This document shows positions 1-6,244 of a DNA stretch of 10,231 bases, piece by piece. The notes beneath the pieces were generated by a model. That model was not told the DNA's origin. It saw only the letters and a list, made by a program, of their open reading frames with translations, and made no database searches. The first letter of the stretch is position 1, and the number at the start of each line of letters is the position of its first letter. The DNA is taken from the NCBI GenBank assembly GCA_947447815.1, contig CANFLJ010000037.1, positions 1-10,231 of the forward strand. Reading direction: 5' to 3'. The translations under genes and the position numbers were made by a program. This DNA is from Chitinophagaceae bacterium (GTDB lineage Bacteria; Bacteroidota; Bacteroidia; Chitinophagales; Chitinophagaceae).

Positions 1-45
1 GATGGTACTTGGGCTATGTCCCTGGGAGAGTAGGTAGCTGCCGTA
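1..45 (+). rRNA. rrf: 5S ribosomal RNA, 3' end (partial)
   Basis: The first 45 or so bases match the 3' part of bacterial 5S rRNA. They include the GATGGTACT segment, the helix IV/V region and the conserved GGGAGAGTAGGT block followed by GCTGCC, which pairs with the 5' end of the molecule lying outside the window. An intrinsic terminator follows within 10 bases, as expected at the end of an rRNA operon. The exact 3' end is estimated. Confidence 0.9.
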
Positions 46-52
46 TTCTTTT

Positions 53-95
53 AAAACGAGTCGTTTCATTTATTTGATCCGACTCGTTTTTTTTT
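53..95 (+). terminator. Rho-independent terminator of the rRNA operon
   Basis: An 11-bp perfect stem (AAAACGAGTCG at 53-63 with CGACTCGTTTT at 80-90) encloses a 16-base loop and runs into nine T residues at 87-95. It lies directly behind the 5S rRNA end, so it ends rRNA transcription and insulates the LacI gene, which converges on it from the right. Confidence 0.9.
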
Positions 96-120
96 GCTAC
101 AAACCCAACGAAATACACCT

Positions 121-153
121 AGACTGAATACAGGAGTCAGGAGAATACAGAAT
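121..153. repeat. Short dispersed repeat, copy 1
   Basis: This segment starts AGACTG and contains GAATACAG twice, at 126-133 and 143-150, with GGAGTCAG between them. A close relative (AGACTG, GAATACAG, GATTCAG, GAGTACAG, AAT) is found about 9 kb away at 9102-9135, also between genes. A further GAATACA lies at 185-191. The family and function are unknown. The similarity was judged by eye and the segments are short. Confidence 0.5.
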
Positions 154-204
154 GAAATGGGATTATGACTACTAACGTACTATTGAATACAAGAATTCAA
201 TTTA

Positions 205-1194
205 TTAAAGCGAGTTACCATTAATTAATAATGACTCTACTTTTAGATTCTGAATAAAACTACTACCTGCCAGACAACTCATCATTCTACTGAAGGCTAG
301 TTTACCCATTTTATATCCACTGGTTTCTACATAAGTAATTTCGGGATAATACAAGTGTGGAATTATTCCATTGCTGATTGTAATTAATGATAGCTCATTA
401 GGGATTTTTATTTCCAGTTGTTGAATTGCTTTCATTACCCCTGTGAGAATTTCATCGCTCATACAAAATATTGCATCGGGTTTTGCTTTCTGAGGATACT
501 TCTTTATAACATGCTGATATGCTTCTGCAGGATTTTTTGCTTCTACAATATCCAGTTTAGTACTGGGACTATGCGTATTGAAATATTCTTTAAAAGCCTC
601 CATCCTTTCTTTGGTAATGGATAGTTTATAGTTGCCAAAAATGGCTAGAATCTTTTTCCTGTTCTTTTTGCATAATGCTTCTGCTGCCAGGATTGCTGCA
701 CTACTATCGGCCATACATATTTTATGTACATTTTCGTCGGTAGGTACCTTATCCAGAAATATTACCGGACAATTATTCTCGGTTAATTTAATAAAATTGC
801 TAATGTCTTTTGTCTCTGAAGTAATAGCAGCAAAAAGACCCGTTACTCTATTATGCTTGCACAATTTTAAATTTGCTTTTTCTATCTCTGGATTATCTCC
901 TGACTGTAGTATTAATAATGAATAGTGTTGATTGCGTGCTTCTTCTTCTAATGAAGCAATTAGTGAATCGTAAAAGTAGTTGGAAATTACAGGCACTATT
1001 AATCCAAAGGTTCTACTATTATTTGTTTTAAGATTTATGGCATAGGTATTGGGCTCATATTCCATCATATTTGCTAAGTCCCATACTTTTTTCTTTGTAT
1101 CATCCGATATATCAGGATGATTTTTGAGTGCTCTGGAAACAGTAGAAATAGAAAACCCTAATGTTTCCGACAATTTCTTTAGTGTAGTATTCAT
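205..1194 (-). CDS. LacI/GalR-family transcriptional regulator of the adjacent sugar locus
   Basis: This 329-residue protein has the standard LacI-family length and order. The N-terminal helix-turn-helix (about residues 4-24, GFSISTVSRALKNHPDIS) is followed by a hinge helix around YAINLKTN. Leu55 and Lys56 of that helix match the minor-groove-inserting Leu and following Lys of PurR. A periplasmic-binding-protein-like effector domain begins at TFGLIVP (about 63) and runs to the end, with the characteristic PDAIFCMSDE segment at 239-248. The gene diverges from the TonB-receptor gene, and the intergenic region holds LacI-type palindromes, so it very likely controls the transport and catabolism genes and itself. 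The effector is unknown; a sucrose-like sugar or a phosphorylated derivative is inferred from the neighbours. I see no truncation. Confidence 0.93.
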   Translation of the reverse strand: MNTTLKKLSETLGFSISTVSRALKNHPDISDDTKKKVWDLANMMEYEPNTYAINLKTNNSRTFGLIVPVISNYFYDSLIASLEEEARNQHYSLLILQSGDNPEIEKANLKLCKHNRVTGLFAAITSETKDISNFIKLTENNCPVIFLDKVPTDENVHKICMADSSAAILAAEALCKKNRKKILAIFGNYKLSITKERMEAFKEYFNTHSPSTKLDIVEAKNPAEAYQHVIKKYPQKAKPDAIFCMSDEILTGVMKAIQQLEIKIPNELSLITISNGIIPHLYYPEITYVETSGYKMGKLAFSRMMSCLAGSSFIQNLKVESLLINGNSL

Positions 1195-1239
1195 TTATTT
1201 TGAAATCTTGCGGTAAATATATTTATTTAGTTATTAACC

Positions 1240-1275
1240 GCAAACATTTGCGGAAACGTTTGCGAAAATGTTTGC
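1240..1275. promoter_or_regulatory. 36-bp palindromic LacI-family operator block
   Basis: Sixteen of 18 base pairs are symmetric about 1257/1258. The outer arms are GCAAACATTT (1240-1249) and AAATGTTTGC (1266-1275). The centre, GGAAACGTTTGC, carries the AAACGTTT core with a central CpG typical of PurR/LacI-family operators. Three overlapping boxes can be read, centred near 1245.5 (CCGCAAACATTTGCGG), 1257.5 and 1268.5, about one helical turn apart. The block lies 46 bp from the LacI start codon and 78 bp from the receptor start codon. It is the likely binding site of the divergent regulator. Confidence 0.85.
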
Positions 1276-1285
1276 ATAAACATTT
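1266..1285. promoter_or_regulatory. Additional inverted repeat, probable fourth LacI box
   Basis: AAATGTTT (1266-1273) and AAACATTT (1278-1285) form 8-bp perfect inverted arms around GCAT. The second half also forms a small palindrome, TAAACATTTA, centred near 1281.5. It overlaps and extends the 36-bp block towards the receptor gene. It could be a weaker auxiliary site of the same regulator. Confidence 0.6.
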
Positions 1286-1297
1286 ACTTAAAATCTA

Positions 1298-1328
1298 TTT
1301 TAATTAACCTAATCAGGATATACGTTTG
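1298..1328 (+). promoter_or_regulatory. Predicted Bacteroidota-type promoter of the TonB-receptor gene
   Basis: TACGTTTG at 1321-1328 matches the Bacteroidota -7 consensus TAnnTTTG exactly. TTTT at 1298-1301, 19 bases upstream, is one base off the -33 TTTG element. Transcription would start near 1333, about 20 bases before the ATG at 1354. The LacI boxes then lie roughly 50-90 bases upstream of the start. No transcript data support this; it is a motif call. Confidence 0.6.
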
Positions 1329-1353
1329 TCGTAACAATTAAACTATTGCACAC

Positions 1354-3981
1354 ATGAAAAAGATTCTACTCTTAGCATTTATGCTAAGTGCTGTCAATTT
1401 GATGGCACAACAAATTATCACTTTTAAGGGAAAGGTTACCAACGCAAAGAAAGAGGCACTGTCGGGCGTTACTATTTCTTTTTTACCAGCGGGTAAAAAT
1501 TGTACCAGCAATGAAACTGGTGAATACAGTTACAAACTTCAAAGTGTAGAAGGAAAAGTAACTGTAAGAGTATCTACAGTAGGTTATTCTACAGAAGAAA
1601 AAGTATTGGAAGACATTCAGTCTGTAAATGAATTGAACTTTGAATTGAAAAGCGATGTATTATCCCTAAACGATGTAGTACTAGTGGGAAATGCTAATGG
1701 TAAGTCGAAATTAAATTCCAGTGTATCTGTAAGTTCATTAAAAATGGATGAAGTACAGAAAGCTGCACCAAGAACAACGGCTGAAATATTCCGTTCTATT
1801 CCTGGCATTAAGTGTGAAGCTTCGGGTGGTGATGGAAATACAAATATTACTGTAAGAGGTGTGCCTATTTCAGCAGGTGGATCAAAGTATCTACAACTGC
1901 AGGAAGATGGGTTGCCTGTATTACAATTTGGTGATATAGCTTTTGCTACCAGTGATATCTTTTTAAGAGCGGATAATACTTTAGCCAGAATAGAAGCTAT
2001 CAGAGGTGGTTCGGCTTCTGTAATGGCTACTAACTCTCCTGCAGGTATCATCAACTTTGTAAGTAAAACAGGTCAGACAGAAGGTGGATCTATTGCCGTT
2101 TCTTCTGGTGTAGATTACAATAACTTCCGTTCTGACTTTAACTACGGAGCACCTATTGGTAATGGGTTTACTTTTAATGTTGGTGGTTTTTACCGTGTAG
2201 GTGAAGGACCAAGAGATGCTGGTTTTAATGCAAACAATGGTGGCCAGGTAAAGCTGAATTTAACCAAGAACTTTGGAAAAGGATTTGTACGTTTCTACTT
2301 CAAGTATCTAAACGACAGAGCAGCAGCTTATATGTCTACTCCATTCTCTGTAACTGGTACTAATGCCGATCCTACTTATTCTGGTCTTGATGGATTTGAT
2401 CCTATGCATGGTTCATTATACTCTCCATTTATGCAACAGAATTATGGATTGGGTGGCAACAATGAGAAAAGAAAAGCAGATGTATCTGATGGTATGCATC
2501 CAGTATCAACTTCTTATGGAGCAGAATTTAATGTTGATCTAGGAAATAGCTGGAAGCTGGAAGACAGAACCAGAATGAGCATTAATAATGGTCGTTTTAT
2601 AGCGCCGTTCCCTGCAAGTGTTGGTACAACTTCTGATATGGTAGGAGCAGTAGGTTCTGCAACTGGTTGGAATCTTGCTGGATCTTCTTTAAAATATGCT
2701 AATGATGGTACTGCATTTAATGGTAAATATGCTATGATCATTCACATGTTTGATGTAGACTTAAACAACTTCAACAACTTTGTAAACGACCTGAAAATCT
2801 CTAAGAAATTTAAGGGTGGAGATGTAACTTTTGGTTATTACAAATCTATTCAGAATATCAACATGAGCTGGTTATGGAATTCTTATTTAACCGATGTAAA
2901 AAGCAGTGGATTAAGACCACTTGATATTTACAGTTCTTCTAGTCAGAAGATGACTCAAAATGGTTTGTTTGCTTATGGTGTACCAGTTTGGGGTAACTGC
3001 TGTCAACGTAGCTACGATGTAGTTTACGACATCTCTGCTCCTTATGCAAATGTGAATCTGGAAGCAAACGAAAAATTAAATTTTGAGCTGGGTGTAAGAT
3101 GGGATAACGGAAGAGTAAATGGCACTTATGCTGGTAATGCACAATCAAGTGTAGACATGAACAATGATGGTACTATTCAGCCTACTGAAGTAAGTGTTTC
3201 TTCTATCAATCATGCTGCAGCATCGGTAGTAAATTATAAATACAATTACCTTTCTTATTCATTAGGTTCTAACTATAAGTTATCTTCCAGTTCTGCATTA
3301 TTTGCCCGCTACAGTACTGGTTATTCAGCTAAAGCAGATAGAATATTATTTACACCAAATGTATTTGCTGATGGTTCTTCAAAAGGGGTAACCGATCAGA
3401 TAGATCAGTTTGAATTGGGATATAAGAGCAACATGAAAAACCTTGGTTTATTTATCACTGCTTTCTATGCTAATGTAAATGAGGCTGGTGGTTATGAAGC
3501 TACTACTCAAAGAATTATTGAAAACCATTATAAGTCTTTTGGTATTGAAATAGAAGCTGCTGCTAGACTATCAAAGAGCTTAGAAATTCATGGTGGTATT
3601 ACCTATACTAAAGCAGAGATTACTGATGGTGCTAACAAAGGAAATTTACCAAGAAGACAAGCTCCGTTTATCTTTAATTTAATGCCAACTTATACTGCGG
3701 GTAATTTTAGTGCAGGATTCAGCGCTATAGGTACTTCCAGCTCTTATGCTCAAGATGACAATCAGTTGAAATTTAATGGTTATGTATTAATCAATCCATT
3801 TGTGTCTTACAAGTTTAGCAAGTTGATTTACATGTCTTTGAATGGCAACAATATCTTCAATACACTTGGTATTACTGAGTCGGAAGAAGGTTCTATTAAA
3901 GATAATGCTACTAACAATATTGTTAGAGCAAGATCTGTTACAGGAAGAACTGTATCTGCAACAATTGGGTTTAACTTCTAA
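1354..3981 (+). CDS. TonB-dependent outer-membrane receptor (CarboxypepD_reg-like domain, plug and beta-barrel)
   Basis: This 875-residue protein begins with a type I signal peptide (MKKILLLAFMLSAVNLMA) and an N-terminal carboxypeptidase-regulatory-like domain at about 22-100. The segment LNDVVLVG follows, then a plug domain at about 125-240 (RTTAEIFRSIPGI, ITVRGVPI, RIEAIRGGSASVMATNSPAG, INFVSKTG). The rest is a 22-strand-type beta-barrel ending in Phe (VSATIGFNF). The plug signature differs from SusC proteins, and no SusD gene is present, so this is a stand-alone transporter powered by TonB. Residues 601-612 form an EF-hand-like loop in a predicted extracellular loop. Its place behind LacI operators and ahead of a sucrose-phosphorylase-type enzyme suggests uptake of a sucrose-like glucoside; the substrate is inferred only. 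The alternative is a receptor for another small glucoside. Confidence 0.93.
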   Translation: MKKILLLAFMLSAVNLMAQQIITFKGKVTNAKKEALSGVTISFLPAGKNCTSNETGEYSYKLQSVEGKVTVRVSTVGYSTEEKVLEDIQSVNELNFELKSDVLSLNDVVLVGNANGKSKLNSSVSVSSLKMDEVQKAAPRTTAEIFRSIPGIKCEASGGDGNTNITVRGVPISAGGSKYLQLQEDGLPVLQFGDIAFATSDIFLRADNTLARIEAIRGGSASVMATNSPAGIINFVSKTGQTEGGSIAVSSGVDYNNFRSDFNYGAPIGNGFTFNVGGFYRVGEGPRDAGFNANNGGQVKLNLTKNFGKGFVRFYFKYLNDRAAAYMSTPFSVTGTNADPTYSGLDGFDPMHGSLYSPFMQQNYGLGGNNEKRKADVSDGMHPVSTSYGAEFNVDLGNSWKLEDRTRMSINNGRFIAPFPASVGTTSDMVGAVGSATGWNLAGSSLKYANDGTAFNGKYAMIIHMFDVDLNNFNNFVNDLKISKKFKGGDVTFGYYKSIQNINMSWLWNSYLTDVKSSGLRPLDIYSSSSQKMTQNGLFAYGVPVWGNCCQRSYDVVYDISAPYANVNLEANEKLNFELGVRWDNGRVNGTYAGNAQSSVDMNNDGTIQPTEVSVSSINHAAASVVNYKYNYLSYSLGSNYKLSSSSALFARYSTGYSAKADRILFTPNVFADGSSKGVTDQIDQFELGYKSNMKNLGLFITAFYANVNEAGGYEATTQRIIENHYKSFGIEIEAAARLSKSLEIHGGITYTKAEITDGANKGNLPRRQAPFIFNLMPTYTAGNFSAGFSAIGTSSSYAQDDNQLKFNGYVLINPFVSYKFSKLIYMSLNGNNIFNTLGITESEEGSIKDNATNNIVRARSVTGRTVSATIGFNF

Positions 3982-4026
3982 TATAAAAGTTCGTGTTTTC
4001 TCGGGTTTTTTGTTTGGATTAATAAT

Positions 4027-4058
4027 AGGAACTGTCCCGAAGGACAGTTCCTTATTCT
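4027..4058 (+). terminator. Hairpin between receptor and kinase genes (terminator or attenuator)
   Basis: GGAACTGTCC (4028-4037) and GGACAGTTCC (4042-4051) form a perfect 10-bp stem, 11 bp with A4027-T4052, capped by a CGAA tetraloop and followed by TTATTCT. It lies 46 bases after the receptor stop codon and 62 bases before the kinase start. The T-run is interrupted, so partial termination or protection of the receptor mRNA 3' end is plausible. This would let the receptor be made in excess over the cytoplasmic enzymes. Confidence 0.65.
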
Positions 4059-4063
4059 AAAAA

Positions 4064-4096
4064 AGTTGATAATTATTCAGTCATACATTGTCAACT
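4064..4096 (+). promoter_or_regulatory. Imperfect inverted repeat upstream of the kinase gene
   Basis: AGTTGATAA (4064-4072) and TTGTCAACT (4088-4096) pair over nine positions, one of them G-U in RNA, around a 15-base loop. The repeat ends 17 bases before the kinase ATG. It could be an mRNA stem-loop affecting translation of the kinase, a protein-binding site, or chance in an AT-rich stretch. No good TAnnTTTG promoter was seen in this gap. Confidence 0.3.
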
Positions 4097-4113
4097 ATAT
4101 AAATTAAAGTGTC

Positions 4114-4758
4114 ATGAAAGGAGATATAATTCATGTGGAAGATTATCATTACGAAATAGCAAGGAGGATCATTCAGCAGATACAGGAAAAGCTACAGCTA
4201 CACAAGGGCATTTTCAGTATTTCTGTAGCAGGAGAATCGGGTAGTGGTAAGTCGGTTTCTGCGGTTGCTATTCAAAAAGAGCTGGAAGAAACGGGGGTGA
4301 AATGTCTGGTACTTCAGCAGGATGATTATTTCTTTCTCCCTCCTAAATCCAACGATCTTAACCGACGTAAAAGTCTTACGAATGTAGGCCCTGTAGAAGT
4401 GGACCTTAATTGGATAGATGCCAATATTCAGGAGGCTAAAAATGGAGCATCATTTATCGAAAAACCATTAGTTGATTTTAAAGGAAATACTATAGAAAAA
4501 GAAACCCTTTCTCTGGAAGGGATACAGGTAATAATAGTGGAAGGAACCTATACTTCTTTATTGAAGAACGTGGATGAAAGAATATTTATTGCCCGCGATT
4601 TTACAAGCTCGGTATTATCCATCAAGAAAAGAGCAAGAGATGTTGTAGACGACTTTTTAATGCAAGTATTACAACTGGAACACGAAATAATATCTGCTCA
4701 TCAGCAGTACTGTAAAATAATAATAAAAGAAGGCTTTGATGTTACTTTTTTAAACTAA
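4114..4758 (+). CDS. P-loop kinase of the uridine kinase/PRK superfamily, probably acting on a sugar
   Basis: This 214-residue cytoplasmic protein has a Walker A motif, GESGSGKS, at 40-47. It continues with QQDDYFF (68-74), in the position of the substrate-binding Asp/Tyr of uridine kinases, then VGPVEVDLNW (91-100), a Walker-B-like IIVEGTY (140-146), and a lid-like KKRARDVVDDF (171-181). The order and length fit the uridine kinase/phosphoribulokinase/FrcK group of small-molecule kinases. Four bases separate it from the phosphorylase gene, so the two are co-translated. In this setting a nucleoside substrate is unlikely. I infer phosphorylation of sucrose, or of fructose released from it, but a role in glycerate or other acceptor phosphorylation is not excluded. 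The family is solid; the substrate is unknown. It starts with ATG after a weak ribosome site. Confidence 0.85.
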   Translation: MKGDIIHVEDYHYEIARRIIQQIQEKLQLHKGIFSISVAGESGSGKSVSAVAIQKELEETGVKCLVLQQDDYFFLPPKSNDLNRRKSLTNVGPVEVDLNWIDANIQEAKNGASFIEKPLVDFKGNTIEKETLSLEGIQVIIVEGTYTSLLKNVDERIFIARDFTSSVLSIKKRARDVVDDFLMQVLQLEHEIISAHQQYCKIIIKEGFDVTFLN

Positions 4759-4762
4759 CAAT

Positions 4763-6232
4763 ATGGCTATTAAAAATAAAGTTCAGCTAATAACTTACCC
4801 CGATTCCCTTGGGGGTAATCTTACTAATTTAGAGACGGTACTCGACCAGCATTTTACCGATTTATTTAAAGGGGGTGTACACATTCTTCCTCCATTTCCA
4901 TCATCGGGCGATAGAGGTTTTGCACCCTTAACTTACTTTGAAATTGAAAAGAATTTTGGTGACTGGAACAACATAAAATCCATTGCTTCCAAATACGATA
5001 TTATGATAGACCTGATGGTAAATCACATATCACAACAATCCGATTATTTTCAGGACTTTCTTCAGAAAGGAAAGGAATCTGTTTATGCAGATTTGTTTCT
5101 TACCCTCGATAAAATATGGGAAGATGGCAATCCTTTAATGGAGGATATTGATAAAATGTTTTTAAGAAGAACCTTGCCTTATTCCGAATTTGAAGCAGGT
5201 GAAAGAAAAGAGAAAATAAAGGTGTGGACTACCTTCGGAAAACAAGATCCTTCCGAGCAGATAGACTTTGATATCAACTCTATTATTTTCAAAGGATTGC
5301 TGCTTAAAATACTGCAGAACTTTAAGGACAATAATATAAAGATGGTGCGGCTGGATGCAGTAGGATATGTTATTAAAAAGCTGGCCACCAGTTGCTTCTG
5401 GGTAGAGCCCGATGTATATACTTTTCTGGATAGTGTAAAAGCCATTGCAACAGAACTGGATATCGAGTTATTGCCCGAAGTACATTCTCATTATTCTATA
5501 CAGAATAGTCTGTCCGAACATGGTTACTGGATATACGATTTTATTCTTCCATACACCGTGTTGGATACCCTCATAAATCACAACGTAACTAAGCTGCTGG
5601 CTTATGCTAAAAACAGACCAGCAAATCAGTTTACCATGCTCGATTGTCATGATGGTATTCCGGTAAAGCCCGATATGGATTCCCTGGTTACTACGGCCGA
5701 AGCAAGGCAGCTGGTAAACACCTGTGTAGAAAGAGGTGCCAACCTGAGTTATATCTTTTCCGACAAGCATAAAGATGCCGATGGATTTGATATTCATCAG
5801 ATACGTTGCAGCTATTATTCAATGCTCAATGGCAACGATAATGCCTATATTGCTGCAAGGGCTATACAGTTCTTTTTGCCAGGTATACCACAGGTATATT
5901 ATGTAGGGTTGCTGGCAGGAGAAAACGATAAAGAAAACGTACTTAAAACAGGCGAAGGCAGAGAGATTAACCGCCACAATTTTACCTTGCAGGAAATTGA
6001 AACAGCAGTTAAGAAACCAGTAGTCAGAAGGTTGTTTAACCTCATTCATTTCAGAAATAATACCGATGCTTTTAATGGAGAATTTGAAGTGTTTAGCAAT
6101 TCAGAATCCTGCATTACTTTGCAATGGACAAAAGGGAAAAGTTATTGTAAGCTAGAAGTAGATACGCTTAATTATACTTCCATTGTGGAGAGCATGGATG
6201 CTGAATACAACAAAGAAATTATATTATTTTAA
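4763..6232 (+). CDS. GH13_18 sucrose / sucrose 6F-phosphate phosphorylase
   Basis: This 489-residue cytoplasmic enzyme has the length and order of GH13 subfamily 18. It cleaves an alpha-glucoside with phosphate to give glucose 1-phosphate plus the acceptor. Landmarks are GVHILPPFPSSGDRGF (38-53, glucose-binding Asp50), VNHIS (His88), RLDAVGY with nucleophile Asp198, LLPEVHSHY with acid/base Glu239, LDCHDGI with stabiliser Asp297, AARAIQFFLPGIPQVYYVG, and GREINRH near 399-405. The acceptor loop reads DIHQIR (343-348), where Bifidobacterium sucrose phosphorylase has DLYQVN, and FLRRTLPY (133-140) supplies two further Arg. From memory, this pattern resembles the sucrose 6F-phosphate phosphorylase of Thermoanaerobacterium more than plain sucrose phosphorylase. 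Subfamily membership is near certain; the choice between sucrose and its 6-phosphate is inference. Glucosylglycerate and glucosylglycerol phosphorylases are less likely alternatives. Confidence 0.94.
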   Translation: MAIKNKVQLITYPDSLGGNLTNLETVLDQHFTDLFKGGVHILPPFPSSGDRGFAPLTYFEIEKNFGDWNNIKSIASKYDIMIDLMVNHISQQSDYFQDFLQKGKESVYADLFLTLDKIWEDGNPLMEDIDKMFLRRTLPYSEFEAGERKEKIKVWTTFGKQDPSEQIDFDINSIIFKGLLLKILQNFKDNNIKMVRLDAVGYVIKKLATSCFWVEPDVYTFLDSVKAIATELDIELLPEVHSHYSIQNSLSEHGYWIYDFILPYTVLDTLINHNVTKLLAYAKNRPANQFTMLDCHDGIPVKPDMDSLVTTAEARQLVNTCVERGANLSYIFSDKHKDADGFDIHQIRCSYYSMLNGNDNAYIAARAIQFFLPGIPQVYYVGLLAGENDKENVLKTGEGREINRHNFTLQEIETAVKKPVVRRLFNLIHFRNNTDAFNGEFEVFSNSESCITLQWTKGKSYCKLEVDTLNYTSIVESMDAEYNKEIILF

Positions 6233-6244
6233 TAAACTACAATC

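Noticed and set aside
183..200. Inverted repeat TTGAAT/ATTCAA just after the LacI gene as its terminator
   Set aside because: The stem is only 6 bp and AT-rich, and no T-run follows it in the direction of LacI transcription.
1617..2054. Open frames on the minus strand within the receptor gene (1617-2054, 2514-2741, 2939-3148)
   Set aside because: They are antisense to a strong coding region, show no recognisable domain, and have composition expected from opposite-strand readings.
1354..3981. Polysaccharide utilisation locus (SusC/SusD type)
   Set aside because: There is no SusD, no surface lipoprotein and no secreted glycoside hydrolase. The only glycoside-active enzyme has no signal peptide and is a phosphorylase.
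4114..4758. Nucleoside salvage uridine kinase (udk)
   Set aside because: The fold fits, but the motifs around the substrate site differ from the usual uridine kinase and the gene is embedded in a sugar operon, so a udk symbol would mislead.
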